A stretch of 19,763 nucleotides of DNA from Gammaproteobacteria bacterium (GCA_027484495.1 JAIXSW010000508.1:1-19763), one strand, 5' to 3'; shown: positions 8,247 through 16,410, numbered from the stretch's first letter. Translations and numbers: made by a program. The notes: a model not told the origin generated them from the sequence alone.

Positions 8247-10109
8247 TCAGGAAAATTCCTTATTCGCCGCTTGCGGGATCAAAATACTGAAGCAACTGCC
8301 GCGACGCAGCACTGAATGCACCTGTAAACGATAACCAAGCTGCGCACATAACGTCTGCACTATGTACAAGCCCAAACCCACGCCGTTGCCAGCCTGCGCA
8401 TTCCCGCCCTGTACAAAGGCCTGCTGTAACCGTTGCACCTGCTCTGGTAACAAACCCGGTCCACGGTCGAGCACCTGGATCTCCAGTGCCTGTGGCCGTC
8501 GCCGCACGCCAATCAGGACAGTGCCGCTGTGACTGTAGCGGATCGCATTGGCCAGCAGATTGTGCAAAATGCGGCTCAATACCACAAAGGAAGTATCCAG
8601 CGTCAGCTGACTGGGCACCACACGCAGTTGCAACCCTTTTTGTACGGCCAAGGGCCGGTATTCCGCCGCCAGCAAGTGAAACAAAGCACCCAGTTGCACG
8701 GTTTCTCCGGGCTGATGGCTCTGTTTGCATTCCTGCATGATGTCACTGAGCAAGGTCTGGGCATACTGAATAGTCCGGTCAATGTGCTCCGCCAGGGGTT
8801 GTTGCGCTTGCTGTTGTTTCAGTACGTCAATGGCAAACCGTAACGACGCTAGCGGCTGCGAGATATCGTGACTGGCGGCGGCCAGGCGCAGCGTGCTGTC
8901 GGCGGCCCTAACCTCAGCAAACCGGCGTTCCTGTTCGGCCTGCGCCAACTGCGCCGCTTCCGCCAGCCGGTGCAGCCGCTGTTCGGTCTGTTGTTGGCGG
9001 AACTGCCACATTTTGCTGATCAACGCCGCACTGAAAAACAAGGTTTCCAGCAAAAAGCCAATTTTCGGATATTGAAAAAAGTCGATAAAAGGAAAAGGAT
9101 TCAGTCCCAGCACGCCAAGCCCCATCAGCAGCATAGTGCAGACCATCAGGCTGAACGTCCCCAATAAATATAAAGTTGCGCCAGCCAGATGATCGCGATG
9201 GGTGCGGATGGCAGTCAGCACCGCCAGCATGCCGTAAGCAAAGGCTATCAACACTAGTACCAATAACTCATCGTAGTAGTGCTCACCGACACTCGGCAAC
9301 AAGCCACCCGCCAGCAAGTTCAACAGCAGCAGCGCCAGCACCAAACGGTGCGCCAGCGTCAGTTTCGGATAACGCTGTGGTAAACGGAAAAACACAAAAG
9401 CAAACAACGCGTGGCTGCCAATCACCAGACTGCTCAACAACAATGGCAACAGTTGATTCAGCTGCGGCATGTCCGGCCACAGCAGCTGAAAATAATAACC
9501 TTCGATTTGTGGCAGCATCGCCACATGGCCGAACACCAACAAACCATAAGCCCAGTACGCGGCCTGTTCACTGACACTGCGGTACAGCAAGGCCAGCATT
9601 AACATCGTCAGCATCACCCCCAACAGCATACCGTTGAGCAGATGTTGCCAGATTTGTGCCCGCGCCCAGGCATCTGCGTTATATAAAACCGGCTGCAATC
9701 GGCCGTTGGCATGAATATAATAATTCAGGTAAAGCTGATACTCACCGTGACTGAGGTCAAGTGGCACCGCCAGGCGTGGCGTTGCTAAGAGGCGGGTGTC
9801 AAAAGGTTGGCCCGGATCCTGACTGAAAATCAGCTGCCATTGGTCTTGTCGCCATTGATACAGCCGCAGCCGCTGTACATCAGGTACGCCAAGCGCTAAC
9901 ACCGCAGGACCGGCGGCCTGCACCTGCAGGCTAATCAGTTCAGAGCGCCCTGCTGCCGCGGCCAGCGATTGCTGCAAAGATTCAGGTACAGCAATCGCTT
10001 CAGTGCAGGCACTGAGCGGCATTTTTTCACTGGCCGCGTGCCAAAGGCAGTCTGCACGCAGCGACCAACTGACACTGAACAGACAGCATAACCACAGGTA
10101 CCAGGGCAT
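8247..10109 (-). CDS. 7TM-DISM sensor histidine kinase
   Basis: The predicted 620-residue inner-membrane sensor kinase has a signal peptide (about 1-19), then a periplasmic beta-rich domain (about 20-150) of the 7TMR-DISM extracellular type. Seven hydrophobic segments follow (about 155-367), then a short coiled coil (about 370-400). The HisKA domain has phosphoacceptor His414 in AASHDISQPLASL. The ATPase domain has the N box with Asn517 and Asn521, DRGPG (548-552) and GNGVGLGLYI (574-583). All key residues are present, so it should be active. ATG 10109 is the first possible start and gives a credible signal peptide; the ribosome-binding site is weak. Its start overlaps that of the divergent response regulator by two bases. 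Being the first gene before the reductase/exporter genes, it probably senses an envelope or lipid cue and controls this locus (inference). Confidence 0.93.
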   Translation of the reverse strand: MPWYLWLCCLFSVSWSLRADCLWHAASEKMPLSACTEAIAVPESLQQSLAAAAGRSELISLQVQAAGPAVLALGVPDVQRLRLYQWRQDQWQLIFSQDPGQPFDTRLLATPRLAVPLDLSHGEYQLYLNYYIHANGRLQPVLYNADAWARAQIWQHLLNGMLLGVMLTMLMLALLYRSVSEQAAYWAYGLLVFGHVAMLPQIEGYYFQLLWPDMPQLNQLLPLLLSSLVIGSHALFAFVFFRLPQRYPKLTLAHRLVLALLLLNLLAGGLLPSVGEHYYDELLVLVLIAFAYGMLAVLTAIRTHRDHLAGATLYLLGTFSLMVCTMLLMGLGVLGLNPFPFIDFFQYPKIGFLLETLFFSAALISKMWQFRQQQTEQRLHRLAEAAQLAQAEQERRFAEVRAADSTLRLAAASHDISQPLASLRFAIDVLKQQQAQQPLAEHIDRTIQYAQTLLSDIMQECKQSHQPGETVQLGALFHLLAAEYRPLAVQKGLQLRVVPSQLTLDTSFVVLSRILHNLLANAIRYSHSGTVLIGVRRRPQALEIQVLDRGPGLLPEQVQRLQQAFVQGGNAQAGNGVGLGLYIVQTLCAQLGYRLQVHSVLRRGSCFSILIPQAANKEFS

Positions 10110-10743
10110 GAATGAAGTTCCACAAAACGCGCCAATCCGCTTGCTGCTGGCTGACGACCATCAAATTTTCCGTGACGGTCTGAAATTGTTGCTGTTGACC
10201 ATGGCCGATATCCGGCTGGTGGCTGAACTGAGCAGCCTAGCAGAGCTGAGATCGACGGTAAAGGCGACAGAACCTGCGCTGCTGCTACTGGACTATCATA
10301 TGCCAGGCGGCGATACCGGCGCAGAAATTCACTATCTGAAGCAGCGCTGGCCCACACTGAAGATTATCGTGTTGACTGGCAGTCAGTCTGCCCAACTGTT
10401 GCAGCAAGTCGCCCAAGCCGGCGCCGATGCGGTGCTACAGAAAAATGGCGATGCGACCGAATTACGCACGGCCATTGCTATGGTGATGCGTGGTGACAAC
10501 TATATCGCGCCTTCAGTGCAGACTTTGCTCGAAGCTGTCAGTCTGGAACTGACGCCGCGGGAGTTTCAGATTATGCGGCTGGTCTGTGATGGCCTCAGCA
10601 ATGCACAAATTGCCGAACAACTGAATCTGTCGCCAAAAACCACGGACAAACACCGCGAAAATCTGATGCGTAAACTGGGCGTCAATAACAGCGCCCAGCT
10701 GATCCGTAAAGCGGTGCAAATGGGTATCTTGGATAGTCATTGA
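10108..10743 (+). CDS. NarL/FixJ-family response regulator
   Basis: The 211-residue cytosolic DNA-binding regulator has a receiver domain (about 9-128) with the acidic pair Asp16-Asp17, phosphoacceptor Asp62 in LLLDYHMPGGD, Thr90 and Lys112. All are canonical. A LuxR-type helix-turn-helix (about 147-207) begins LTPREFQIMRLVCDGLSNAQ and has recognition region SPKTTDKHRENLMRKLG, where the usual V-K/D-T-H is T-D-K-H. The ATG at 10108 is chosen because the first receiver strand starts nine residues later; an extended frame from 10003 merely runs through the kinase gene in antisense. It is the obvious partner of the divergent kinase. Its promoter must lie inside the 5' end of the kinase gene, and the reverse holds for the kinase promoter. 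Confidence 0.93.
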   Translation: MNEVPQNAPIRLLLADDHQIFRDGLKLLLLTMADIRLVAELSSLAELRSTVKATEPALLLLDYHMPGGDTGAEIHYLKQRWPTLKIIVLTGSQSAQLLQQVAQAGADAVLQKNGDATELRTAIAMVMRGDNYIAPSVQTLLEAVSLELTPREFQIMRLVCDGLSNAQIAEQLNLSPKTTDKHRENLMRKLGVNNSAQLIRKAVQMGILDSH

Positions 10744-10819
10744 CACAACATGCCGCCGGCTGACCCCAATCTTCCCCCGTTGATCCCAGAGTGCCAGTGA
10801 TGCACTGCAGAACAGATTT

Positions 10820-11677
10820 ATGTTGTTCTCACTTGTTTATGCCCGGATAACGTCGATGAATACTGTTGGCTCTGCCATGTTGCCAGTCGTGTTTTGCCTT
10901 GTGCTGTCAGCCTGCGGCGGACAACAAACCGAGACTGCGCCAACGCTGCCCCCGGTCAGCACAGTCCCGACCGAACCGCTGCCTGAAACGTCCCCCAATC
11001 AGGCCGTGCCGGATAATCGCCAGCTGAATTCATTGCAAATTCTGCTGTTTGGTAACAGTCATTCCGGCAGCCACAATCTGCCGGGTACTTTGCAGGTTCT
11101 GCTGCAGCAAGGGACCCGCAAAACGGTCAGTGCGCTGCGCGCCGGTGGAGCGCCTTATCTGGACGAACGGCTCGACGATCAGGTCAGCCGGCCTTTGCTC
11201 GAAAACAGCCAATGGAGCCATCTGATCCTGCAAGCGCAGAAATACTCGACCACCGGCCTCTATAACTATTCAACGGCGGGCGCCAAAAGCTGGATTGCGC
11301 TGGCGAAAGCCCGCGGTGTCACACCAGTGCTGTTTCCGGAACATCCACGCGCCGGCAACAATGAAGAAGGCATGCGCATCTTCCGGTTGCATCAGCAAAT
11401 TGCAGCCGAACAAGCGGCCTGTGTCGCGCCGGTGGGGCCAGTTTGGGATCAGGTACTGCAACAATACCCTGATCTGAAACTGCACAGCGATGATGGCAAT
11501 CACGCCGCACCTGCCGGCGCCTTACTGACCGCGTACATTTTATACGAGGTGATTAGTGGCCGGCCGGCCGATGCATTACCCGATTTACCCGATCTGGCAG
11601 TACCGGTAAGCAGTCAGCGTATCCTGCGTCAGGCCGCATCGGCAGGGCTACGCCAATACCCGGCGTGCCCGTTCTGA
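10820..11677 (+). CDS. SGNH/GDSL-hydrolase-like lipoprotein
   Basis: A predicted lipoprotein of 285 residues from this start. A hydrophobic segment ends in the lipobox LSAC with Cys32, followed by a Pro/Thr-rich linker to about 68. The globular part shows SGNH-like blocks: LFGNSHS with candidate nucleophile Ser80, LILQAQKYS (about 135-143; compare LQEQS in related families), and SDDGNHAAPAGALLTA with candidate catalytic Asp225 and His228. Such proteins hydrolyse ester or acetyl groups, but the substrate here is unknown. The start is uncertain: ATG 10856 gives a 20-residue signal without a basic residue, while ATG 10820 includes Arg9. Neither has a clear ribosome-binding site. It lies 76 bases after the response regulator on the same strand, so read-through is possible. 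An esterase role on the lipid from the neighbouring operon is speculative. Confidence 0.7.
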   Translation: MLFSLVYARITSMNTVGSAMLPVVFCLVLSACGGQQTETAPTLPPVSTVPTEPLPETSPNQAVPDNRQLNSLQILLFGNSHSGSHNLPGTLQVLLQQGTRKTVSALRAGGAPYLDERLDDQVSRPLLENSQWSHLILQAQKYSTTGLYNYSTAGAKSWIALAKARGVTPVLFPEHPRAGNNEEGMRIFRLHQQIAAEQAACVAPVGPVWDQVLQQYPDLKLHSDDGNHAAPAGALLTAYILYEVISGRPADALPDLPDLAVPVSSQRILRQAASAGLRQYPACPF

Positions 11678-11846
11678 GCCGATGCCAGGTCAGAACCGAC
11701 CAAGGATTGATAAAGTTCAGATATTGTTGTGATTTTTACTACAGAGACATGTTGTATCGCCACGGGGCGGGTTAGCGTTTGGCTGACCGGAAGCTCCGGG
11801 CTACATCTGATTATTTCTGTAAAACAACCATCCAAGGGACAATATC

Positions 11847-12209
11847 ATGAAAAAATCACTACTGACTGCCGCACTGTTACTCGGCGCAATGGCAACTGGC
11901 ACCGCACAGGCTGCTGATATGGAATGCCGCGTCGGTACCACGCAAAATAGTGGCTGGAGCAACTATTGCTTTGGCATGAATTACACACTGAACTACAACC
12001 CGGTTAACGCATATTTCCGCATCCAGAATCTCGCCGCACCAGTGGCGCAGGTACTTTGGCAAGGCGGCCAGAACTGCTCCGCAACGTCGACCAGCTGCAA
12101 CTTCAAAATTACGCCTTACCAGGAGCATGTGGTCAGCGCTATCGTGCTTTATACCAATGGCACCTACGAATCTGTATCCGCCACCGCCCAGTTTGAAACC
12201 GGTTTCTAA
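11847..12209 (+). CDS. Small secreted protein with four cysteines, function unknown
   Basis: This 120-residue protein has a textbook Sec signal peptide (MKKSLLTAALLLGAMATGTAQA, cleavage after residue 22) and a mature domain of about 98 residues. The mature part holds four cysteines (27, 41, 77, 84), which could form two disulfides in the periplasm or outside. It is rich in Asn, Thr, Ser, Tyr and alternating hydrophobics, which suggests a small beta-sandwich. I do not recognise the family. AAGGGA about 8 nt upstream supports the start. The preceding 169-base gap contains an imperfect TTGTGA/TTGTAT promoter-like pair and a small CCGGA-AGC-TCCGG hairpin, so it probably has its own transcript. 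A strong hairpin follows at 12229-12248. Confidence 0.8.
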   Translation: MKKSLLTAALLLGAMATGTAQAADMECRVGTTQNSGWSNYCFGMNYTLNYNPVNAYFRIQNLAAPVAQVLWQGGQNCSATSTSCNFKITPYQEHVVSAIVLYTNGTYESVSATAQFETGF

Positions 12210-12228
12210 GCCGGATTTAGCCGATGGC

Positions 12229-12248
12229 AGGCCGGATCATTCCGGCCT
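12229..12248. other. Strong hairpin after the small secreted protein gene
   Basis: A perfect 8-bp stem (AGGCCGGA / TCCGGCCT) with a 4-base TCAT loop starts 20 bases after the stop at 12209. It is followed on the + strand by TGCTGAAAAAAA, so the usual U-tract is missing. It may stabilise the mRNA end, form a transcription-pause site or be a weak terminator; a standard intrinsic terminator is not supported. Confidence 0.5.
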
Positions 12249-12283
12249 TGCTGAAAAAAACCGCAACAGCGGCAAATTCTTGC

Positions 12284-12323
12284 TCAAGTAACGGCAACTT
12301 CCTGCCGATAACGCAGCTATAGT
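12284..12323 (+). promoter_or_regulatory. Candidate sigma-28 (FliA-type) promoter before the DUF5610 gene
   Basis: GCCGATAA at 12304-12311 matches the sigma-28 -10 consensus in all eight positions. TCAAGTAA (12284-12291) is a partial match to the -35 TAAAGTTT with a 12-base spacer (11 is usual). The start codon lies 41 bases downstream. A sigma-70-like TATAGT (12318-12323) overlaps the expected start site, but no good -35 accompanies it. Confidence 0.45.
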
Positions 12324-12352
12324 CTGTCTAACTGAGTCAGGAAATCGCCACC

Positions 12353-12967
12353 ATGAGTATCCAACCGACCGTCAGTACCGCCGCCAGCCGCTATCAGGCC
12401 AACAGCAGCCCCGTTGAAGACACCAGCAAAAAGCCCAGCGCCAGTGAACTGTCCGAAGCCAATAAACGGCAGCTCAATCAAACTATTCTCGATAACCAAC
12501 TGTCACTAAGTCTGCAATCCGACGACAAAGCGATGAATTTGCTGTATCGGGCGATCAGCGATGCAGTCGAAAAACGCCTGGCCGCACAGTCGCCGGCAGG
12601 GCAAAACCAGGACAACAGTACTGAGGCAACAACAGAGACTGGCCTGAATAAAACTTACAGCAACGAAGACACTTCGCCCCAGGCCACCGCCGATCGGATT
12701 GTGGGTTTCGCCACTAATTTTTATCAGGCGTTTCGCGAACAAAACCCGGATCTCAACGACGAAGACGGCCTCGAGCAGTTTATGCAGGAGATTGGTAAAG
12801 GGATCGATCAAGGCTTTGCCGACGCCCGCGATATCCTGACCGGGCTGAAAAAACTCGAAGGTAAAGTCGCCACGGATATCGACGAGACTTACAGTCTGAT
12901 CCAGCAAGGCTTGCAGGAATTTAAAGACCGGACATTAAAGCCAAAAACTGAAGACCTCACCGGCTGA
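12353..12967 (+). CDS. DUF5610 domain-containing protein
   Basis: A 204-residue, acidic, Gln/Asp-rich protein with no signal peptide. The N-terminal 40 residues are low-complexity and polar. The conserved region runs from about 55 to 195 and fits the DUF5610 family: LLYRAISDAVEKRL, then a variable linker, then SPQATADRIVGFATNFYQAF, DGLEQFMQEIGKGIDQGF and ARDILTGLKKLEGKVATDI. Predicted secondary structure is mostly helical. The function of the family is unknown to me. AGGAAA about 10 nt upstream supports the start. The preceding sequence contains a perfect sigma-28 -10 octamer, which hints at expression with motility genes. The gene converges with the DCC-family gene, with only 9 bases between their stops and no terminator. 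Confidence 0.85.
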   Translation: MSIQPTVSTAASRYQANSSPVEDTSKKPSASELSEANKRQLNQTILDNQLSLSLQSDDKAMNLLYRAISDAVEKRLAAQSPAGQNQDNSTEATTETGLNKTYSNEDTSPQATADRIVGFATNFYQAFREQNPDLNDEDGLEQFMQEIGKGIDQGFADARDILTGLKKLEGKVATDIDETYSLIQQGLQEFKDRTLKPKTEDLTG

Positions 12968-12976
12968 CCAACAGCA

Positions 12977-13375
12977 TCAGTCGCGCCGGGCGCAGCTGCC
13001 ACTATCGCAGCGTGCCTGACCGGTCAGCCAGTACGACACCCGGTAGCGGTTGGCGGCAAACCACAAATAGATTTTATCGGCAAACCAACGGATCAGCGGC
13101 CAGCGTAAAAATGCCGTGCGATGACCTTTGCCCACCGCAGACCAGGCTGCATGCGTTGAATCCAGCCCGCGCAAAATAACGCCATCGGCAGTCAGTGACA
13201 GTAAAATACGCCCCGCTTCTGCCACATCGATTTGCGGATACAGCTGCGCTATTTCTGCCTGCTGAATATCCACCAGCGTCAGCTTGTGCCCGTCTGGATC
13301 GATACGACGCAGCTGCGCCATCTCGCGCACACAGAGCGGACAAAAACCGTCATAAAAAATGGTCAGCGTGGTCAT
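12977..13375 (-). CDS. DCC-family (DUF393) thiol-disulfide oxidoreductase-like protein
   Basis: The 132-residue protein of the DCC family starts with the signature FYDGFCPLCVREM; Asp9 and the CPLC pair Cys12/Cys15 form a thioredoxin-like redox motif. Further family features are the central GRILLSLTADGVILRGLDSTHAAW and the C-terminal RVSYWLTG. The substrate of the family is not established; a thiol-redox role is inferred from the CxxC. The tail has two more cysteines (CDSGSC). ATG 13375 is preferred over upstream starts because the first beta-strand (TTLTIFYDG) follows directly, as in the family; a GGGA lies about 8 nt upstream. It is transcribed in the same direction as ppc but separated from it by the ppc terminator, so it needs its own promoter in about 13376-13455. 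Confidence 0.87.
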   Translation of the reverse strand: MTTLTIFYDGFCPLCVREMAQLRRIDPDGHKLTLVDIQQAEIAQLYPQIDVAEAGRILLSLTADGVILRGLDSTHAAWSAVGKGHRTAFLRWPLIRWFADKIYLWFAANRYRVSYWLTGQARCDSGSCARRD

Positions 13376-13455
13376 AGCGAAGATCCCATCAAAGTACTGC
13401 TGTAACACCCTGTTCTGGTTACGCCCGGGCAGACAGTCCGATCAACCACAGCGCG

Positions 13456-13497
13456 AAAAAACAAAAAGCCCGTATCTGCACAGACAAATACGGGCTT
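13456..13497 (-). terminator. Rho-independent terminator of ppc
   Basis: A 10-bp perfect stem, AAGCCCGTAT (13466-13475) with ATACGGGCTT (13488-13497), has a 12-base loop. On the - strand it is followed by T5-G-T6 (13467-13456). It starts 17 bases past the ppc stop. Confidence 0.9.
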
Positions 13498-13513
13498 GTT
13501 CAACAACGGCGGT

Positions 13514-16144
13514 TTAACCCGAGTTGCGCATCCCGGCGGCGATACCGGCGATAGTGACCATCAGCGCCCGTTTGATATTGTCATTGACGGTTTCCGGCGC
13601 ATGCCGTACCCGTTTCAGCAACTCCACCTGCAGGATATGCAGCGGATCGACGTAAGTGTTTCTGAGCATAATCGATTCGCGGATCCAGGCTTCGTTGGCC
13701 ATTAAATCCGGCCGGTCGATCAGCTGCAGCAACAACGCTGTGTCGGCCGACAGCTGGCTGCGCAACTGCGCACCAAGGCCAAGCAGATGTTCTGGTACCA
13801 GTTTCTCATCATAATATGCAGCAATTTGCGCATCGGCTTTCAGATAAACCATTTCCAGCATCGACAGGCGCGTGGCGAAAAACGGCCATTGCGCCCGCAT
13901 TTCGTGCAGCAGCGCAGTCTGACCTTGCGCGACGGCTTCGGCCAGTGCGGAGCCGGCACCAAGCCAGGCTGGCAGCATCAAGCGGTTTTGCGACCAGGCG
14001 AAGATCCATGGAATGGCACGCAGACTTTCGACGCCGCCGTTTGGATTGCGTTTTGGTGGCCGGCTGCCCAGTGGCAACTGCCCCAGTTCCAGCTCTGGTG
14101 TCGCTGCACGGAAATACGGCACAAATTCCGGATGATGCCGCACCACAGCACGGTAGGCGTCGCACGAGGTCGTCGCCAGCTGCGCCATTAATGCACGCCA
14201 CTCTGGTTTAGGCACAGGTGGTGGCAATAACACGCCTTCCAGCACAGCCGAGGCGTACAAGGCCAACGAGCGCTGCGCCAGTTTGGACAAACCAAACTTA
14301 AAGCGGATCATCTCGCCCTGTTCTGTCACACGCATGCCGCCGGCGAGGCTACCTGGCGGTTGCGACAAGATCGCAGCGTGCGCCGGACCACCGCCACGGC
14401 CGATAGTACCGCCACGACCGTGGAATAAAGTCAGCTGCACTTTCGCCTGCTGACAGATCGCCACCAAGGCTTCCTGCGCGCTGTATTGCGCCCACGAAGC
14501 GGCAATAGCGCCAGCGTCTTTGGCCGAATCGGAATAACCGATCATCACTTCCTGCTTGCCCTGGATATAACCGCGATACCAGTCAATACCGAGCAACTTG
14601 CTGATACATTCCGGCGCATTGGTTAAATCCGCCAGCGTTTCGAACAAAGGCGCCACCCGCATCGGGAAACTGATGCCAGCTTCTTTTAACAGCAGCTGCA
14701 CAGCCAGCACGTCAGAAGGTTTACCCGCCATCGAAATGACGTAAGTGGATAATGCTTCAGCACCATGGCGCGCCACAATGTCACAGGTATCCAGCACTTC
14801 GCGCACTTCGGCGCTGGGTTGCCAGTTCCGCGGGAACAATGGCCGTTTGCTGGCCAGTTCATTTAATAAAAATGCCTGCCGCGCCGGCTCTTCCCAGTGC
14901 GCATAATCGCCAATACCAAGATATTGCGTGAACTCACTGAACACCTGCGTGTGACGGCCGGATTCCTGCCGCACATCAAGTTTTAATAAGGTCAGACCAA
15001 AAGCATAGGCGCGGCGGATAGTGTCGAGCAGCAAACCATTGGCGATCACGTCCATTTTGCAGTCGCGCAGCGAGTGATAACACAGCAGCAGGGGTTCCAG
15101 CAGTTGCTGGTTATGCCACAGCAAATCATCCGGGCGCTGCAGACGATCATGTTTCAGTGCTTCGGTCAGCCAGTCACGCGTGTGCAGCAGTTTGCCGCGC
15201 AGCACTTTTAATAAATCCCGGTACGGCTCGGTAGAGCCTGGCACTGCGGCTTGCAGTGCAGCGTTGGCAGGGTTCATCGACAACTCGTTGCCGAGAATAT
15301 CCAGGTCGTGCGCAAATAAATCAGCGGCTTTCCAGCGACTCAGTAACAGCACCTGGCGGGTGACTTTGGCCGTCACAAAGGGGTTACCGTCGCGATCGCC
15401 ACCCATCCAGGAAGAAAAACGGATCGGCGCTGCATCCAGTGCCAGACCATGGCCGAGCACCGGCGTTAACGCCTCATCCAGTTCGCGGATAAATTCCGGA
15501 ATCGCCTGCCACAACGATGTTTCAATCACGGCGAAACCGGATTTAGCTTCATCGACCGGGGTTGGCCGTTGTTCACGGATCTCATTGGTATGCCAGGCCT
15601 GCGTGATTAAATCACTGAGGCGGGCGTCCAGTCGTGCCAATTCGTGCGCGGTTAAATCCTGTTCACGCTGGGCCAGACAATCGGCAATTTGCGTCAGCTT
15701 GTAAATCAGCGTGCGGCGCGTCACTTCGGTTGGATGCGCAGTCAGGACTAATTCGATGGATAAATCTGCCACCGCCTGACGGGTCTTTTCCACATCGACC
15801 TGCTGACTTTTTAATAAGGTCAGTAGTTCCTGCAGCGGTTGTGGTTTTTCAATCGACGCTGCGCCGTCTTTACTGATGGTGTGATGTTGTTCAGCCAGAT
15901 TGGCCAGATTCAGGAACTGGGCAAAAGCACGGGCGACCGGCAGGATCTCATCGTCGGTCAGGCTGGCCAGGATCTGTTTGAGCTGTTGATCCTGTTGTTC
16001 AGTGCCGGCACGGGCTTGTTTGGCGAGTAAACGGATTTGCTCAATCCGCTCTAATAACGCCGGTCCGAGCTGGTTACGAACCGTATCCCCTAATTGTGTG
16101 CCAAGCAAACCCACGTTCGCTCTTAAGGCAGCATATTGCGACAT
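13514..16144 (-). CDS. ppc: Phosphoenolpyruvate carboxylase
   Basis: The full-length 876-residue cytosolic enzyme carboxylates phosphoenolpyruvate with bicarbonate to oxaloacetate, which refills the TCA cycle. Motifs in order are VLTAHPTEVTRRTL with catalytic His137 (His138 in E. coli), FSSWMGGDRDGNPFVT (243-258), MIGYSDSAKDAGAIA (534-548), and LFHGRGGTIGRGGGPAH (573-589) with His575 and Arg577. The C-terminus is AAGMRNSG, where many relatives end RNTG. Length and motifs are normal. GAGGAG about 9 nt upstream supports the start. The gene is probably monocistronic, since a 251-base gap precedes it and a strong terminator follows. No allosteric difference can be judged by eye. Confidence 0.98.
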   Translation of the reverse strand: MSQYAALRANVGLLGTQLGDTVRNQLGPALLERIEQIRLLAKQARAGTEQQDQQLKQILASLTDDEILPVARAFAQFLNLANLAEQHHTISKDGAASIEKPQPLQELLTLLKSQQVDVEKTRQAVADLSIELVLTAHPTEVTRRTLIYKLTQIADCLAQREQDLTAHELARLDARLSDLITQAWHTNEIREQRPTPVDEAKSGFAVIETSLWQAIPEFIRELDEALTPVLGHGLALDAAPIRFSSWMGGDRDGNPFVTAKVTRQVLLLSRWKAADLFAHDLDILGNELSMNPANAALQAAVPGSTEPYRDLLKVLRGKLLHTRDWLTEALKHDRLQRPDDLLWHNQQLLEPLLLCYHSLRDCKMDVIANGLLLDTIRRAYAFGLTLLKLDVRQESGRHTQVFSEFTQYLGIGDYAHWEEPARQAFLLNELASKRPLFPRNWQPSAEVREVLDTCDIVARHGAEALSTYVISMAGKPSDVLAVQLLLKEAGISFPMRVAPLFETLADLTNAPECISKLLGIDWYRGYIQGKQEVMIGYSDSAKDAGAIAASWAQYSAQEALVAICQQAKVQLTLFHGRGGTIGRGGGPAHAAILSQPPGSLAGGMRVTEQGEMIRFKFGLSKLAQRSLALYASAVLEGVLLPPPVPKPEWRALMAQLATTSCDAYRAVVRHHPEFVPYFRAATPELELGQLPLGSRPPKRNPNGGVESLRAIPWIFAWSQNRLMLPAWLGAGSALAEAVAQGQTALLHEMRAQWPFFATRLSMLEMVYLKADAQIAAYYDEKLVPEHLLGLGAQLRSQLSADTALLLQLIDRPDLMANEAWIRESIMLRNTYVDPLHILQVELLKRVRHAPETVNDNIKRALMVTIAGIAAGMRNSG

Positions 16145-16384
16145 ATTCCCACTCTCCTCGTTGCATTGCCTGCCTTGTTGCTCACAGCCGCCTTGTGGCG
16201 CGCTCTGGCGTTTTTTTCTGCAGTTTCATCTCACCCTAACCCGATTTTTGTTAGTACTCAACACTGACAGATTACAAAAACAGCAACAAAACAGACTTTC
16301 AGGCGTTTAGATGGCTTTATGTCGAGATGGAATTAAATCTTTGAGATCGCAATGATGTGGCGAAAGGTGCGCAAGGCCGGTCTG

Positions 16385-16410
16385 TGTTGGCAGCGTTAAT
16401 TCTGCCAACA
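16385..16410 (-). other. Hairpin overlapping the stop codon of the EAL gene, within the ppc upstream region
   Basis: A perfect 9-bp stem (TGTTGGCAG / CTGCCAACA) with an 8-base loop spans the TAA stop of the EAL-domain gene (16396-16398). No U-tract follows on the - strand, so it is not a standard intrinsic terminator. The rest of the 16145-16395 gap is AT-rich at 16250-16350 and should contain the ppc promoter. The best candidate there is TTGAGT-17-TAGGGT on the - strand, which is too weak to list separately. Confidence 0.4.

Noticed and set aside
12229..12248. Intrinsic terminator of the small secreted protein gene
   Set aside because: The stem is strong, but neither strand has a T-run directly after it, so it is listed only as a hairpin.
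15180..15704. + strand open frame of 174 codons inside ppc
   Set aside because: ppc is certain here with all catalytic motifs; this is a shadow frame.
16310..16340. Possible MetJ-like box array (AGATGGCT, TTATGTCG, AGATGGAA)
   Set aside because: Only the first 8-mer matches AGACGTCT in six positions and the others in about four, and no methionine gene is nearby.
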